From the NCBI GenBank assembly GCA_020250125.1, contig JADCEL010000031.1, positions 1 through 50,026 on the forward strand: a stretch of DNA of 50,026 nucleotides, in the 5' to 3' direction. Below, one piece after another: positions 16,071-25,056 of the stretch. The notes under the pieces are model-generated. The model worked only from the letters and a program-made list of their open reading frames with translations, made no database searches and was not told the origin of the DNA. This DNA is from Rhodobacter sp. Its GTDB lineage: Bacteria; Pseudomonadota; Alphaproteobacteria; Rhodobacterales; Rhodobacteraceae. Both the position numbers and the translations under genes were made by a program. Within the stretch, counting starts at the first letter, position 1. Each line of letters starts with the position of its first letter.

Positions 16071-17150
16071 TCAATTCTCTTCGCGGGCCGCAGAAAGCCG
16101 GGTGCCGGGGCCGGGCGGCAGGCTGGCGGGCAGGTTTTCGCGGATGACAATCTCGATCCGGATCTGCTCTTGCGACAGGTCGATGGGGCCACGGTCGGCC
16201 TTGGCGCGCAGCACCCGCAGGGCTGACCGCACGACGTGGCCGACATTCTGGGTGATGACCGCATCCATCGCCCCCGACTCCAGCGCGGTGCGGGCATGGG
16301 GTGTCAGTTCGTGGCCGATCACCACAAGCTGTCCGGCCCGCCCCAGACGGTCCAGGCAGGTGGTCAGGGCGCGCTGACCGCTGCCCAGGCTGTAGATGCC
16401 GCCGATATCGGGGTACCGCGCCAGGGTCTGCCCCACGAAGTCATGCAACAGCGCGCCCTGCCCGTGCGTTTCCAGCGAGGGCAGCACCCCGATCCCCGGA
16501 AAGCGGGCCTGCATCACCTCGTCAAAGCCTAGGCGGCGCTCAATGCTTTCGCGCAGCAGCATGGAATCGGACAGAACCATCACGCGGGCGGGACCGGCGC
16601 GCAGGAAGCGTCCGGTCAGCACGGCGGCCGTGCGCCCGGCGGCGCGGTTGTCGATGCCGACGAAATGGTCGCGTTCGGTGTTGGGCAGGTCGGACACAAG
16701 CGCCACCACCGCCAGCCCCTTCTGCCGCAGGCTGCGGATCGCATCGCGCACGACGGGTGTCTCGGGGGCCATCAGGGCCACGCCGACCACGCCCGCCTCC
16801 GGCAAGGCGGCCAGAATGCCGGCCAGCGCATGCGGGTCTTCGGCGGGAAAGCGGCGCAGGACCACATCGGTGCGCAACGCGGCAGACAGATGTCCCGCGT
16901 CGGTCAGGGCACCCAGCAGTGTGCGGATGAACTGGCTGTCGGTATCGGGCAGCACAAAGGCCAGGCGGTAGTCGCGCTGGCGGGCCAGATTGGCTGCCGC
17001 GACATCGCGCACATAGCCGATGCGGCGGATCGCCTCCTGCACCGCCTCTGCCGTCTTGGCCCGCACGCCGGGGCGATCATTCAGCACACGGTCCACCGTG
17101 GCCAGACTGACCCCGGCTTCCCTGGCAATGTCGTTGACCGTCGGACGCAC
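16071..17150 (-). CDS. LacI-family transcriptional regulator
   Basis: A 359-residue repressor/activator. An N-terminal LacI helix-turn-helix (TVNDIAREAGVSLATVDRVLNDRPGV, residues 4-29) with the hinge helix (VRDVAAANLARQR) is followed by a periplasmic-binding-protein-like effector domain (residues ~60-345) that binds a sugar-like ligand. I chose GTG 17150 rather than the upstream ATG: GGGAGGA sits five bases before it and the HTH then begins at residue 4, as usual. It lies directly upstream of the sugar/polyol ABC operon on the same strand, 117 bases from the binding-protein start, and is the obvious regulator of it. A 12-bp palindrome precedes it, suggesting autoregulation. Confidence 0.87.
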   Translation of the reverse strand: MRPTVNDIAREAGVSLATVDRVLNDRPGVRAKTAEAVQEAIRRIGYVRDVAAANLARQRDYRLAFVLPDTDSQFIRTLLGALTDAGHLSAALRTDVVLRRFPAEDPHALAGILAALPEAGVVGVALMAPETPVVRDAIRSLRQKGLAVVALVSDLPNTERDHFVGIDNRAAGRTAAVLTGRFLRAGPARVMVLSDSMLLRESIERRLGFDEVMQARFPGIGVLPSLETHGQGALLHDFVGQTLARYPDIGGIYSLGSGQRALTTCLDRLGRAGQLVVIGHELTPHARTALESGAMDAVITQNVGHVVRSALRVLRAKADRGPIDLSQEQIRIEIVIRENLPASLPPGPGTRLSAAREEN

Positions 17151-17185
17151 GTCTTCCTCCCTTTCCCCCTGTATCTGCGCAGGAA

Positions 17186-17197
17186 TGACGTACGTCA
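17186..17197. promoter_or_regulatory. Candidate LacI-type operator
   Basis: TGACGTACGTCA, a perfect 12-bp palindrome with a central CG-TA-CG character common in LacI-family operators, lies 36 bases upstream of the regulator's GTG. It is a natural site for autoregulation. A related 8-bp site lies before the ABC operon. Confidence 0.5.
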
Positions 17198-17578
17198 ATC
17201 AAAGAGCCGGTCCTGAGGGGCCTTGACGCGGCCGGCCGGGCGGGGCCTGCGGCGCCGGGGCCGGAAAGGGCGGGGGGCCGTGGGGGGCTGCGCAGCACCG
17301 GCAGGCGCGGCACCTTCCGGGGCGCTTGCAGTTCCGATGTCAGGCCCCCGGCCCGCCGGTGCGGGTCTGGCCCATACGCAGATTTGACCAGGGATCACAT
17401 TGACATCACGCCGGGAATACATACTGTCACGTGATGGTCGCTTTGCCGGTGGTAAAGGGTCGGGCGTCCGCCCCGCCGTCGTTGCGATGCCGGGCAGGGG
17501 CCGCAGAAGCAAACAGGCGAACGGGGCGAAGGGATGCAGGCGCGCAGGAATACAGGTGCCGCGAGCTGTCGCGGCAAG

Positions 17579-17899
17579 ATGCGCAAACGCGGTTTGAGCA
17601 CGCTGGACGTGACAGGGCTTGCCATGGCGGCGCTGACCATGGCCCTGCTGGCAGGGTTTGTGGTCTTTGCACCGGACCGGGGCAACCAGCCAGGGTCTTC
17701 GGTGGCAAATGCCGTGGTGTTCATCGCCGGATCGGGCACGCTGTATAAACGGGCCGAGGCGGACGCGAAGACCTATGTCGACATGCTCAACAGCGCCGGT
17801 CCCATGGCACAGGCGATGGACGGTGTCGGCGGGCTGCCTGCCCCGGTGGCGGCAGACAGCGTCAGGCAGCTTTTCAATCTGCAGGCGGGCCAGCCCTGA
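17579..17899 (+). CDS. Possible small membrane-anchored protein, unknown family
   Basis: A 106-residue frame from ATG 17579. It has a basic start (MRKRGLSTLD), one clear membrane helix (residues ~12-31, GLAMAALTMALLAGFVVF) and a polar C-terminal part with no motif I recognise (VYKRA-like basic patch, then alanine-rich helix). The topology is plausible for an anchored periplasmic protein. The start is uncertain: another ATG at 17534 has purine-rich bases immediately before it but at poor spacing. No neighbour on this strand is close enough to suggest an operon. It may be a real orphan gene or a chance frame in GC-rich DNA. Confidence 0.4.
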   Translation: MRKRGLSTLDVTGLAMAALTMALLAGFVVFAPDRGNQPGSSVANAVVFIAGSGTLYKRAEADAKTYVDMLNSAGPMAQAMDGVGGLPAPVAADSVRQLFNLQAGQP

Positions 17900-18350
17900 G
17901 GCGCGCTGCGCGGTCAGCTTCGGGTCCATGCAGGGTTTCCTGCCCGCCGCCGTGGCACTGATTTTCCGGACCGGGTGCAGAACAGCAAGGCAGACCGGCC
18001 ATTGGCAAGGCGCGGATGCGTGCCATCCTTCGGCTTTGTTGATGGCCTTGATGCCCTTTGCGTCTGTGGTGGCGTCAACACACATGACATTGGCACAATG
18101 CGATGCCGTCAGAAGGGGGCATCCACGCCATCAACCGTGCCGCCAAAGGGCACCCCTGCCCCGCGTTTCCGGCATCCCGGTGCGGGTCATGCCCCGTGCC
18201 GAACCGGGGTGGCGGGCCAGGCCATGATGCCGCAGCTCCTGCCGTTCTGATCGCCTGCCCGTCCGCAGGCAGCGCCCGGCCCGGTTGCGCGCCGCTTTAC
18301 GGCCTGCCCGTGCTCGTCTAATCAGGTCTGAACACAGCAAAGGCGGGCGG
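17900..18350. other. Unexplained intergenic stretch before surE
   Basis: No convincing gene or RNA is visible on either strand. The last 60 bases must hold the surE promoter and its ribosome site (AGGCGGGCGG before ATG 18351). The remainder is less GC-rich in patches (near 18000-18100) than its neighbours and could be a gene relic. Confidence 0.35.
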
Positions 18351-19136
18351 ATGCGCATTCTGATCACCAATGACGACGGCATCAACGCCCCCGGGCTTGA
18401 GGTTCTGGCCGGAATCGCCGCCAGCCTTGCCGGGCCTGACGGAGAGGTCTGGACAGTGGCCCCCGCCTTTGAACAGTCCGGGGTCGGGCATTGCATCAGC
18501 TACACCCATCCGATGATGATCGCCCGGCTTGCCCCGCGCCGCTTCGCCGCCGAGGGCAGCCCTGCGGACTGCGTTCTGGCGGCCCTGTACGATGTGCTGC
18601 AGGGCGCAAAGCCTGACCTGATCCTGTCCGGCGTGAACCGGGGCAACAATGCGGCCGAAAACGTGCTGTATTCCGGCACCGTCGGCGGTGCGATGGAAGG
18701 GGCGCTGCAGGGCCTGCCGGCGATTGCGCTGTCGCAGTTTCTGGGGCCGCTGACCGAAGACCTGGTCGATCCCTTTGAGTCGGCCCGCACCCATGGGGCG
18801 GCGGTTGTCCGGGCGCTGCTGGATCACGGATTTGGCGACAGGGCGGATTACCGGCTGTTCTACAACGTGAATTTTCCGCCCGTTCCGGCGGCTTCGGTCA
18901 AGGGCATCAAGGTTGCCGCCCAGGGCTTTCGCCGCGACACCTCCTTTGGGGTAGAGCCGCATATCTCGCCCTCGGGGCGCAGGTTCCTGTGGATCAAGGG
19001 CGGGCCGCAGCAGACCCCGACAGAACCGGGCACAGATGCCGCTGTCAATCTGGAAGGCTGGATCTCGGTCACGCCGTTGCGCGCGGACCTGACCGCGCAT
19101 GACCGGCTGGCAGAGCTGCGGGCGGCGCTGGAATGA
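18351..19136 (+). CDS. surE: 5'/3'-nucleotidase SurE
   Basis: A 261-residue SurE. The metal-binding opening [15 protein letters not shown] supplies the paired Asp, and a second conserved site, [25 protein letters not shown], supplies Ser/Asn ligands and the loop. SurE is a metal-dependent phosphatase that dephosphorylates nucleoside monophosphates and aids stationary-phase survival. ATG 18351 begins exactly at the conserved N-terminus and follows AGGCGGG. Its stop overlaps the pcm start as ATGA. The surE-pcm-nlpD order is the classical one, which strengthens all three calls. Confidence 0.95.
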   Translation: MRILITNDDGINAPGLEVLAGIAASLAGPDGEVWTVAPAFEQSGVGHCISYTHPMMIARLAPRRFAAEGSPADCVLAALYDVLQGAKPDLILSGVNRGNNAAENVLYSGTVGGAMEGALQGLPAIALSQFLGPLTEDLVDPFESARTHGAAVVRALLDHGFGDRADYRLFYNVNFPPVPAASVKGIKVAAQGFRRDTSFGVEPHISPSGRRFLWIKGGPQQTPTEPGTDAAVNLEGWISVTPLRADLTAHDRLAELRAALE

Positions 19137-19774
19137 CCGATACCGCCGAGCGGAAGATGCGCTTTCTTTATGCGCTCCGCTCCCGGGGGGTTACGGACAT
19201 CCGTGTGCTGACAGCGATGGAACGCATCGACCGGGGCACCTTCGTCAAGGGACTGTTCGCCGACCGCGCCTATGAGGACATGCCTTTGCCGATTTCCTGC
19301 GGCCAGACCATCAGCCAGCCTTCCGTCGTGGCCCTGATGACCCAGGCCCTGTCGGTAACCCCGCGCGACAAGGTGCTGGAGATCGGCACAGGGTCCGGCT
19401 ATCAGGCGGCGATCCTCAGCCAGCTGGCGCGCCGGGTCTATACGGTGGACCGCCACCGGCGGCTGGTGCGCGAAGCGCAGGAGGTGTTCCGCGCGCTGAA
19501 TCTGACCAATATCACCGCCTTTGCCGCCGATGGCAGTTTCGGACTGGCCGATCAGGCACCCTTTGACCGCATCATCGTCACGGCGGCCGCAGAAGACGCG
19601 CCGGGGCCGCTCTTGGCGCAGCTGAAGATCGGCGGTATCATGGTGGTGCCGGTCGGCCAGTCCGATACGGTGCAAAGCCTGATCAAGGTGACCCGGCACG
19701 AGACGGGCTTTGACTATGAAGAACTTCGGCCGGTGCGCTTCGTGCCGCTGGTCGAGGGGCTTGGCCCCGAATGA
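19133..19774 (+). CDS. pcm: Protein-L-isoaspartate O-methyltransferase
   Basis: A 213-residue cytosolic enzyme that methylates L-isoaspartyl residues in aged proteins with S-adenosylmethionine so that they can revert to aspartate. It shows the family's motif [24 protein letters not shown]-binding motif [14 protein letters not shown] and the post-I acidic residue in VYTVDRH. The start overlaps the surE stop by four bases. Length is typical. It is followed 48 bases later by the NlpD-like gene. Confidence 0.95.
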   Translation: MTDTAERKMRFLYALRSRGVTDIRVLTAMERIDRGTFVKGLFADRAYEDMPLPISCGQTISQPSVVALMTQALSVTPRDKVLEIGTGSGYQAAILSQLARRVYTVDRHRRLVREAQEVFRALNLTNITAFAADGSFGLADQAPFDRIIVTAAAEDAPGPLLAQLKIGGIMVVPVGQSDTVQSLIKVTRHETGFDYEELRPVRFVPLVEGLGPE

Positions 19775-19822
19775 ACGGCAGCCGCGCCCCGGGACCAACC
19801 CGGGCGAAACCATGAGGCAAGC

Positions 19823-21010
19823 ATGAACCGATCCCGCACGGCATTCCGTCTTCTGGCCCTGGGCGCAGCTTTCGGTGCGATCAGCGCCTGTTCGGACAAC
19901 ACCGCCCTGATCGACTGGGATCTGCGGCCCGATGGCGCAGGCGCCTTTTCGACGGCAGACGCGGCGCGCAGGGCCACCGCCACCCGGCCCGAGCCAGACG
20001 CCAATGGCGTGATTTCCTACCCCGGCTATCAGGTGGCCGTGGCGCGGCAGGGCGATACCGTGTCCAGCGTGGCCGCACGCACCGGGATGGACCCTGCCGA
20101 ACTGGCCTCCTACAACGCCATGTCCCCGGAGGCACCGCTGAACGCGGGCGAAATCCTGGCCCTGCCCCGGCGCGTTGGCACATCTTCATCGCCGGCCGCC
20201 GGGGCCACCGCCGGCGCGCCGATCCAAAGCGGCACGATCGAAGTGACCACGCTGGCCTCGGGCGCGATCGACCGCGCGCAATCGGGCGGCACTGCCGCCG
20301 TCCCGGCACCGGCCCCCCTTGCACCGGGCGGGGCCGAGCCGATCCGCCACCGGGTGGAACGGGGTGAAACCGCCTATTCCATTGCCCGCCTTTACAGCGT
20401 CACGGCCAGGTCGATTGCCGAATGGAACGGGCTTGGCCCCGATCTTGCCGTGCGCGAAGGCCAGTATCTGCTGATCCCGGTGCCGCTGGACAGCAGCACC
20501 CCGGACGAGGTTGTGACCCAGCCCGGCGAGGGTTCGCCCACGCCGCCCCCGCCCTCGGCGGCCAAACCCTTGCCGGATGAAAAGATCACACCCGCCGCCG
20601 AACCGGCACCGGAAACGCCGCCCTCGCCAAAGCTGGAGGAAGAGCGGTCTTCAGCCTCTGCCGCACGCTTTGCCATGCCGGCCGACGGCAGCATCATTCG
20701 CGGCTACGTTGCCGGGAAAACCCCGGGCATCGACATCGGGGCCGCTGCCGGAAGTCCGGTCAGGGCCGCCGCCGACGGCACGGTCGCGGCCATTACCAGG
20801 GACACCTCCCAGGTTTCGATCCTGATCCTGCGCCACGCCGACAACATCCTGACGGTCTATGCCAATATCGACGGGATCACGGTGGCCAAGGGCGACAGGG
20901 TCAAGCGCGGCCAGACCATTGCGGCCATACGCGACGCATCGCCCGCCTTCCTGCGTTTCGAGGTGCGCAATGGCATTGATGCCGTCGATCCGATGCCCTT
21001 TCTGCAGTGA
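19823..21010 (+). CDS. NlpD-like lipoprotein with LysM and degenerate M23 domains
   Basis: A 395-residue envelope lipoprotein: the signal peptide ends in the lipobox ISAC (Cys ~24). Two LysM peptidoglycan-binding domains occupy about residues 68-115 and 173-219. A linker rich in Pro/Ala/Glu leads to a LytM/M23 domain (residues ~290-395). In that domain the zinc ligands are largely lost: TPGIDIG lacks the His before GIDI, YANID replaces the H-x-H region, and LRFEVR replaces LHFE. As in E. coli NlpD and EnvC, it is therefore probably an amidase activator rather than an enzyme. Context (surE-pcm) agrees with NlpD. Its stop abuts the convergent trgB stop (TGATCA). Confidence 0.88.
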   Translation: MNRSRTAFRLLALGAAFGAISACSDNTALIDWDLRPDGAGAFSTADAARRATATRPEPDANGVISYPGYQVAVARQGDTVSSVAARTGMDPAELASYNAMSPEAPLNAGEILALPRRVGTSSSPAAGATAGAPIQSGTIEVTTLASGAIDRAQSGGTAAVPAPAPLAPGGAEPIRHRVERGETAYSIARLYSVTARSIAEWNGLGPDLAVREGQYLLIPVPLDSSTPDEVVTQPGEGSPTPPPPSAAKPLPDEKITPAAEPAPETPPSPKLEEERSSASAARFAMPADGSIIRGYVAGKTPGIDIGAAAGSPVRAAADGTVAAITRDTSQVSILILRHADNILTVYANIDGITVAKGDRVKRGQTIAAIRDASPAFLRFEVRNGIDAVDPMPFLQ

Positions 21011-22114
21011 TCAGCGCCGCAGCCGGCCGCGTTCTCGTTCCAGCCAAAGCGCCGTCAGGATCAGGGGTGCGTTTGCCGCCTCGCCGCTGCGGACCAGCGC
21101 GATAAGCTGATCAAAGCCGATCAGGTGGCCCCGGATATCTTCCGCCTCGGAAGCCAGACCGAAGGTGCCCGCCGTCCCGTCCGGCAGATCGGCCAGCGCG
21201 ACATAGGAATACAGATATTCCGCCTTGGCCCCCGGCGAGGGATAGTAGCGCGCAACCTCCAGCAGGTCGTCCAGTGCCAGCCCGGCCTCTTCCGCCGCCT
21301 CGCGCCGGGCGGCCTCTTGCGGGGTTTCGCCGGGATCGACCCGCCCAGCGATGACTTCCAGCAGCCAGGGCTGGTCATCGCCGCGTGCATGGACGGCGGT
21401 GCGGAACTGTTCGATCAGCAGCACCCTGTCACGGACCGGGTCATAGGGAAGCACCGTCACGGCATCGCCCGAGATGAAGATCGCCCGGCGCACGACCGGG
21501 CTCATCGCCCCGTCGAAGCGGCGGAAGCGCAGATCGTATTCTTCGACCGCAAAGAAGCCGGCATAGGGCTGACGCCGGGCAATCACCTGAATATCCTGCG
21601 CCTGCGCGCGCCGGCGCAGCGCGGTTTCGCCGCCCGCCGCCCGGACCCGTGACGCACCGCGCACCAGCATGGCACCAAAGCGCCCGCGCAGATCGGCCGC
21701 CGGCCGCTGGCCGTAAAACGCCATGACATCGCCCGCCGTCGCGGTCAGCGCCCCGGCCCAGCGCGCCTGAAAGGCCGCCTCGTCCCAGGGCAGGCCCGCG
21801 CGCGGGGCGTCCGCCGACCACAGGCGGCAGCGGACCGGCGCATCCCCGGCGGTGACCAGGGCGATCCGCGCGGTCAGCCCAAGCACCTCGTGCCAGAAGG
21901 CCAGCCGGGCCTTCTCTGCCGTGGACAGGCCCTGTGGCACGCCCCCTTCGGCACGCTGGCCCGGTGCCGCAGCCAGCCATCCTGCGGGGTATTGTTCACT
22001 CCGGATCAGGCTGTGATCCGAAAGGGTTGCGGAACGAAGCGCAGGCAGCCGTCCAATCACCGCGCTCAGCAGCGGCGCATGGCACAGCGCACCGGACAGG
22101 AACACATCAGTCAC
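21011..22114 (-). CDS. trgB: NUDIX hydrolase, TrgB-type
   Basis: A 367-residue two-domain protein. Residues 1-150 resemble the gamma-glutamylcyclotransferase-like (AIG2) fold (VFLSGALCHAPLLSAVIGR). Residues ~190-360 form an ADP-ribose-pyrophosphatase-type NUDIX domain with a complete NUDIX box, GRVDPGETPQEAARREAAEEAGL split across residues ~270-292, holding the Glu pair that binds Mg2+. In Rhodobacter sphaeroides the same arrangement (TrgB) contributes to tellurite resistance. The likely reaction is hydrolysis of ADP-ribose-like nucleotides. It converges on the nlpD-like gene with directly abutting stops. Upstream, the restriction gene ends 226 bases away, so the restriction-modification pair lies between trgB and cfa. 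Confidence 0.85.
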   Translation of the reverse strand: MTDVFLSGALCHAPLLSAVIGRLPALRSATLSDHSLIRSEQYPAGWLAAAPGQRAEGGVPQGLSTAEKARLAFWHEVLGLTARIALVTAGDAPVRCRLWSADAPRAGLPWDEAAFQARWAGALTATAGDVMAFYGQRPAADLRGRFGAMLVRGASRVRAAGGETALRRRAQAQDIQVIARRQPYAGFFAVEEYDLRFRRFDGAMSPVVRRAIFISGDAVTVLPYDPVRDRVLLIEQFRTAVHARGDDQPWLLEVIAGRVDPGETPQEAARREAAEEAGLALDDLLEVARYYPSPGAKAEYLYSYVALADLPDGTAGTFGLASEAEDIRGHLIGFDQLIALVRSGEAANAPLILTALWLERERGRLRR

Positions 22115-22340
22115 CGGTCATGTCCACCTGCGGTGCGCCCGCCCCCCGGGCGGCGTTCCGGCCACAGGGGCCGTGCCCGCCCTGTCCGGATGCCAAAGGG
22201 CAAGGCGGACCATGCCGGGCACCGGCCCGTCACGGCGCAGCATGGCAGACCGCTTCACGGCTTTGCAGACCGGAATGCCAATCACCACCGCCAGACCTGC
22301 GCCGTGACTGGTCCTGTTCGGATCAAGTCTTTGTCCCGCT

Positions 22341-23315
22341 TCAAAATGAGGCATCCTGGCGCTGCTCTGGCGTGTAGGGACCCAAGAAGCGTTCTCCGTC
22401 AAAATGGATGAGATGTGAAGCCGCATCCGCCACCCATACCTCGGTCTCCCAGGCAATTTCTGCAAGGTATCGGCCCATGACGGTTCGATTCGGAAAGGCG
22501 GTTACATAGACGAGGCCAGCAGTTGAGCCGGAGAACAGCTTGCCAAGCTCGGTGTGGCGTTTACCATCAACAGGCCCATGACTGGTGACGGACTCGACAA
22601 GTAGAAGCCAGTCTTTCTCGGTATAGTGCAAGACAACGTCAGGCATCTTGCCGTGCGCGTCTACGCTCACACCTAAAGAGGCCAGCAAAGCGGCGTCGAA
22701 ATAACCCATTTTGTCGCCGGTATCACCAGCATAGACCAAGACGCTGCCGGGGGCGAAGCGAGGTGCAAAATCTTCGATAATTGCGCGGATGAGCTCACTG
22801 TGCTCACCGGGGCTCAGAGTGATTTCTTTGCCTGGTGCGATCTCAACCGGAATCCGGTTCTGCTCTCTCTCCATCGCATACTTGGCGACCAAGGTCTGCC
22901 GCTGCGCCTGGTAGTCTGCCAGGTTGCCGTGCCACGCTGGCGAACCGAAGGTCCGAAGCAATGCCAGCGCCGTCAGTTCGACCTGGTAGACAGTCTTGGG
23001 ACTGTTTACCGGCCGCTCGGGCTTATCGGGGTTGCGGATCGCCACCCCTGCATCACAGAACTGGTGCATCGTCTGGCGACGAAAGTTTTCGCGGGTATTT
23101 GGAGCATAGATCTTGCCATAGTGTTCCCGCGCCCAGTCCATGATTGGGGTGATGCCCCTTAGCGGATTTTCGGCCTGCGCCCAAGTCTTGCCTGGTGTCA
23201 GATCAAGGAGGGCCAGGAGCAATAGCGCTGATCGTTCGTTGTGCTGCGCTTTGGGCAAGCCCAGGGACAGGATAACCTGATGCGCTGCTTCAATAAGCGC
23301 GTTCTTGTCTGTCAT
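22341..23315 (-). CDS. BsuBI/PstI-type type II restriction endonuclease
   Basis: A 324-residue restriction enzyme of the BsuBI/PstI family, whose known members cut CTGCAG. The catalytic region is visible in MPDVVLHYTEKDWLLLVES followed by SHGPVDGKR and HTELGKLF, the PD-(D/E)XK-like core, at residues ~215-265. R.BsuBI is about 316 residues, close to this length. ATG 23315 overlaps the methylase stop as ATGA, so the methylase is made first, a usual safeguard. Base composition is clearly lower in GC than the flanking genes, a sign of transfer. The recognition sequence is inferred from family only. Confidence 0.88.
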   Translation of the reverse strand: MTDKNALIEAAHQVILSLGLPKAQHNERSALLLLALLDLTPGKTWAQAENPLRGITPIMDWAREHYGKIYAPNTRENFRRQTMHQFCDAGVAIRNPDKPERPVNSPKTVYQVELTALALLRTFGSPAWHGNLADYQAQRQTLVAKYAMEREQNRIPVEIAPGKEITLSPGEHSELIRAIIEDFAPRFAPGSVLVYAGDTGDKMGYFDAALLASLGVSVDAHGKMPDVVLHYTEKDWLLLVESVTSHGPVDGKRHTELGKLFSGSTAGLVYVTAFPNRTVMGRYLAEIAWETEVWVADAASHLIHFDGERFLGPYTPEQRQDASF

Positions 23316-24778
23316 GCGGGCAGTCTTCCCAACTGTTCATCAATCATGGCTTGCGTAATTCCACGCTGCTCTTTTGCCCACTCACCAAGGACAGTGAGAG
23401 CACTGCGGCTTGGATATTTCATGAGTTTAAGGTCAGTCGCGTTGACCTGAGTATGCCCGTTGAAGCGGCGGAAACTTTCATCGACAGCCGATGTGTTCAG
23501 GAAGACGGCCAGTCCACGGGCCAAGGACTCCGGCAGGCCACCCTTGTTCTCATGAAACACATTCATATGGTTTTCAAAACCAAGCATTTCATGTGGGTGA
23601 AAAGGCTCAGGGTCCACAACGCTCGCCACCACCCGTCGCTTCTCCTCCTTCGACGAAAAGCGACGAACAACACAGTAAAATCCGGTGGGGTAAAGCCACT
23701 TCTCTGTGGTCTCGTTTCGCAGAATGGCATTGGGTTTGCGCAGGCCCATAAGCGGCCAAACGGTGCCCGTCATGCTGAGATGTCCAGGATAGATAAGTGG
23801 CACAGTGCCAGATTCGGGCATGTCGCGCAGCTGGTCCTTCAGTCGGAAGTCCACAACGGGGCCGGTTGATACCCTGATCCCAAGATCAGCCAGCGAGTAG
23901 CGCACAGCCGGAGAAAGCTCGATGGTGCTTTTCCCGGTCGAGGTCGGAATGTGGATAAACCGCCCCGGATCGTCGGGGAAAACAATCCGTTCGAACGGGT
24001 GCTGATGGGTGACAAGGTCACGGAAACTGTCGTCGGTAGAGGTGGTGATCGTAACCGGACCTTGGTCAGCACCTCGCTCCAGACGGATTATGACGTTTTC
24101 TTGCAGCACTTGGTCATCTTTGAATGCCTGCGTGCGAGAGTCAAACAAGTGCATCTGACGGAGCGCCGCCCGTTCCAGGATGAAATCGCGGAAGGGGCGG
24201 TAGTATGGCCCATTGCAGAAACTCCGCGGAATGATCGCCACGATCTGCCCGTCAGGCGCAGCTTGTGCTACCGCAAGGGCAACAAAGGCGGAGTAGAGAT
24301 TTACCGTCTCAATCCCGACGGCCCGCAGGGCAAGTCGGTGAACCGAGGAGCTGTTGATCTTCTTATAGGGAGGGTTCAGGATTGCATGTGTGAAAAACCC
24401 CTTCTCCAACCCTTCGACTGCCGCTTGGGTGATGTAGTCGTCCCCGATTACCTCTGACTTAACCCGGTCATATGCGGCTAAGTGCTGCCTGAGGTGTTCG
24501 CGCAAAGTGCCGTCGATTTCATAGGCCGTCACTTCGACCTTCTGGAAAGCAAGTCCTCCATCAAGCCAGCGATCCAAGAAGGCACAAGAGAGAGCGCCAA
24601 GGCCCGCGCCTGCATCGAGCAAGTGGCAGGTCTGCAGGGTGCTGGGTGGGAACATGTTCGCCATAAAGCGCGCCACGCTTGAAGGTGTCATGAACTGACC
24701 AAGCTCAGCCTTACGCTTCGGCGCTATGCGGGGAGCCACTGCGCGACGCACGCGCTCGGCTGTATCTAGTTGGGGCAA
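23312..24778 (-). CDS. BsuBI/PstI-type adenine-specific DNA methyltransferase
   Basis: A 488-residue N6-adenine methyltransferase that protects host DNA against the adjacent endonuclease. Motif X-like GQFMTPSSVARFM is at residues 28-40, SAM motif I LLDAGAGLGAL at 53-63, and the catalytic NPPY motif in AILNPPYKKI at 132-141. M.BsuBI and M.PstI are about 500 residues, so this is full length. No ATG precedes the conserved part; the best start is TTG 24778, with AGGA eight bases upstream, giving MPQLDTAERV. A GTG is available further out but in GC-rich sequence that looks like flanking DNA. The open frame continues to about 25018 by chance. Confidence 0.86.
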   Translation of the reverse strand: MPQLDTAERVRRAVAPRIAPKRKAELGQFMTPSSVARFMANMFPPSTLQTCHLLDAGAGLGALSCAFLDRWLDGGLAFQKVEVTAYEIDGTLREHLRQHLAAYDRVKSEVIGDDYITQAAVEGLEKGFFTHAILNPPYKKINSSSVHRLALRAVGIETVNLYSAFVALAVAQAAPDGQIVAIIPRSFCNGPYYRPFRDFILERAALRQMHLFDSRTQAFKDDQVLQENVIIRLERGADQGPVTITTSTDDSFRDLVTHQHPFERIVFPDDPGRFIHIPTSTGKSTIELSPAVRYSLADLGIRVSTGPVVDFRLKDQLRDMPESGTVPLIYPGHLSMTGTVWPLMGLRKPNAILRNETTEKWLYPTGFYCVVRRFSSKEEKRRVVASVVDPEPFHPHEMLGFENHMNVFHENKGGLPESLARGLAVFLNTSAVDESFRRFNGHTQVNATDLKLMKYPSRSALTVLGEWAKEQRGITQAMIDEQLGRLPA

Positions 24779-25056
24779 TGTATTCCTGTCATCAATTCTG
24801 CTCTGTCTTGGAACGCGGTCCACGCCCCGACCACCGGACCGGTCGAGACGGATGGCCGCCAGACAGCCCCGGCCGGGCGGACCGCCGATGATCGCCCGGC
24901 CGCGCAACCGCCCGGTGCCGGTGCCGTTCGCCAGGACGCGCCGGCAGTCGGCCCCTGCGCTGCGCCGCCGTTTCGTGGCGGATTCCGGCGGGCGGACAGC
25001 CCGGCGCGGGGACGGCAAGGGCGGCAGCAGGCCTGGCGGCTGGGGTCATTGCGGTC
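24779..25056. other. Gap at right edge of restriction-modification island
   Basis: No gene is credible here. GC content rises sharply near 24800, marking the likely boundary between the acquired pair and the host background. I see no tRNA, integrase, or matching flanking repeat. The promoter of the methylase must lie within it. Confidence 0.45.

Noticed and set aside
18000-18130. Transposase remnant
   Set aside because: A short minus-strand stretch (CVDATTDAKGIKAI) resembles the start of some transposase cores, but nothing around it matches and no terminal repeats are present.
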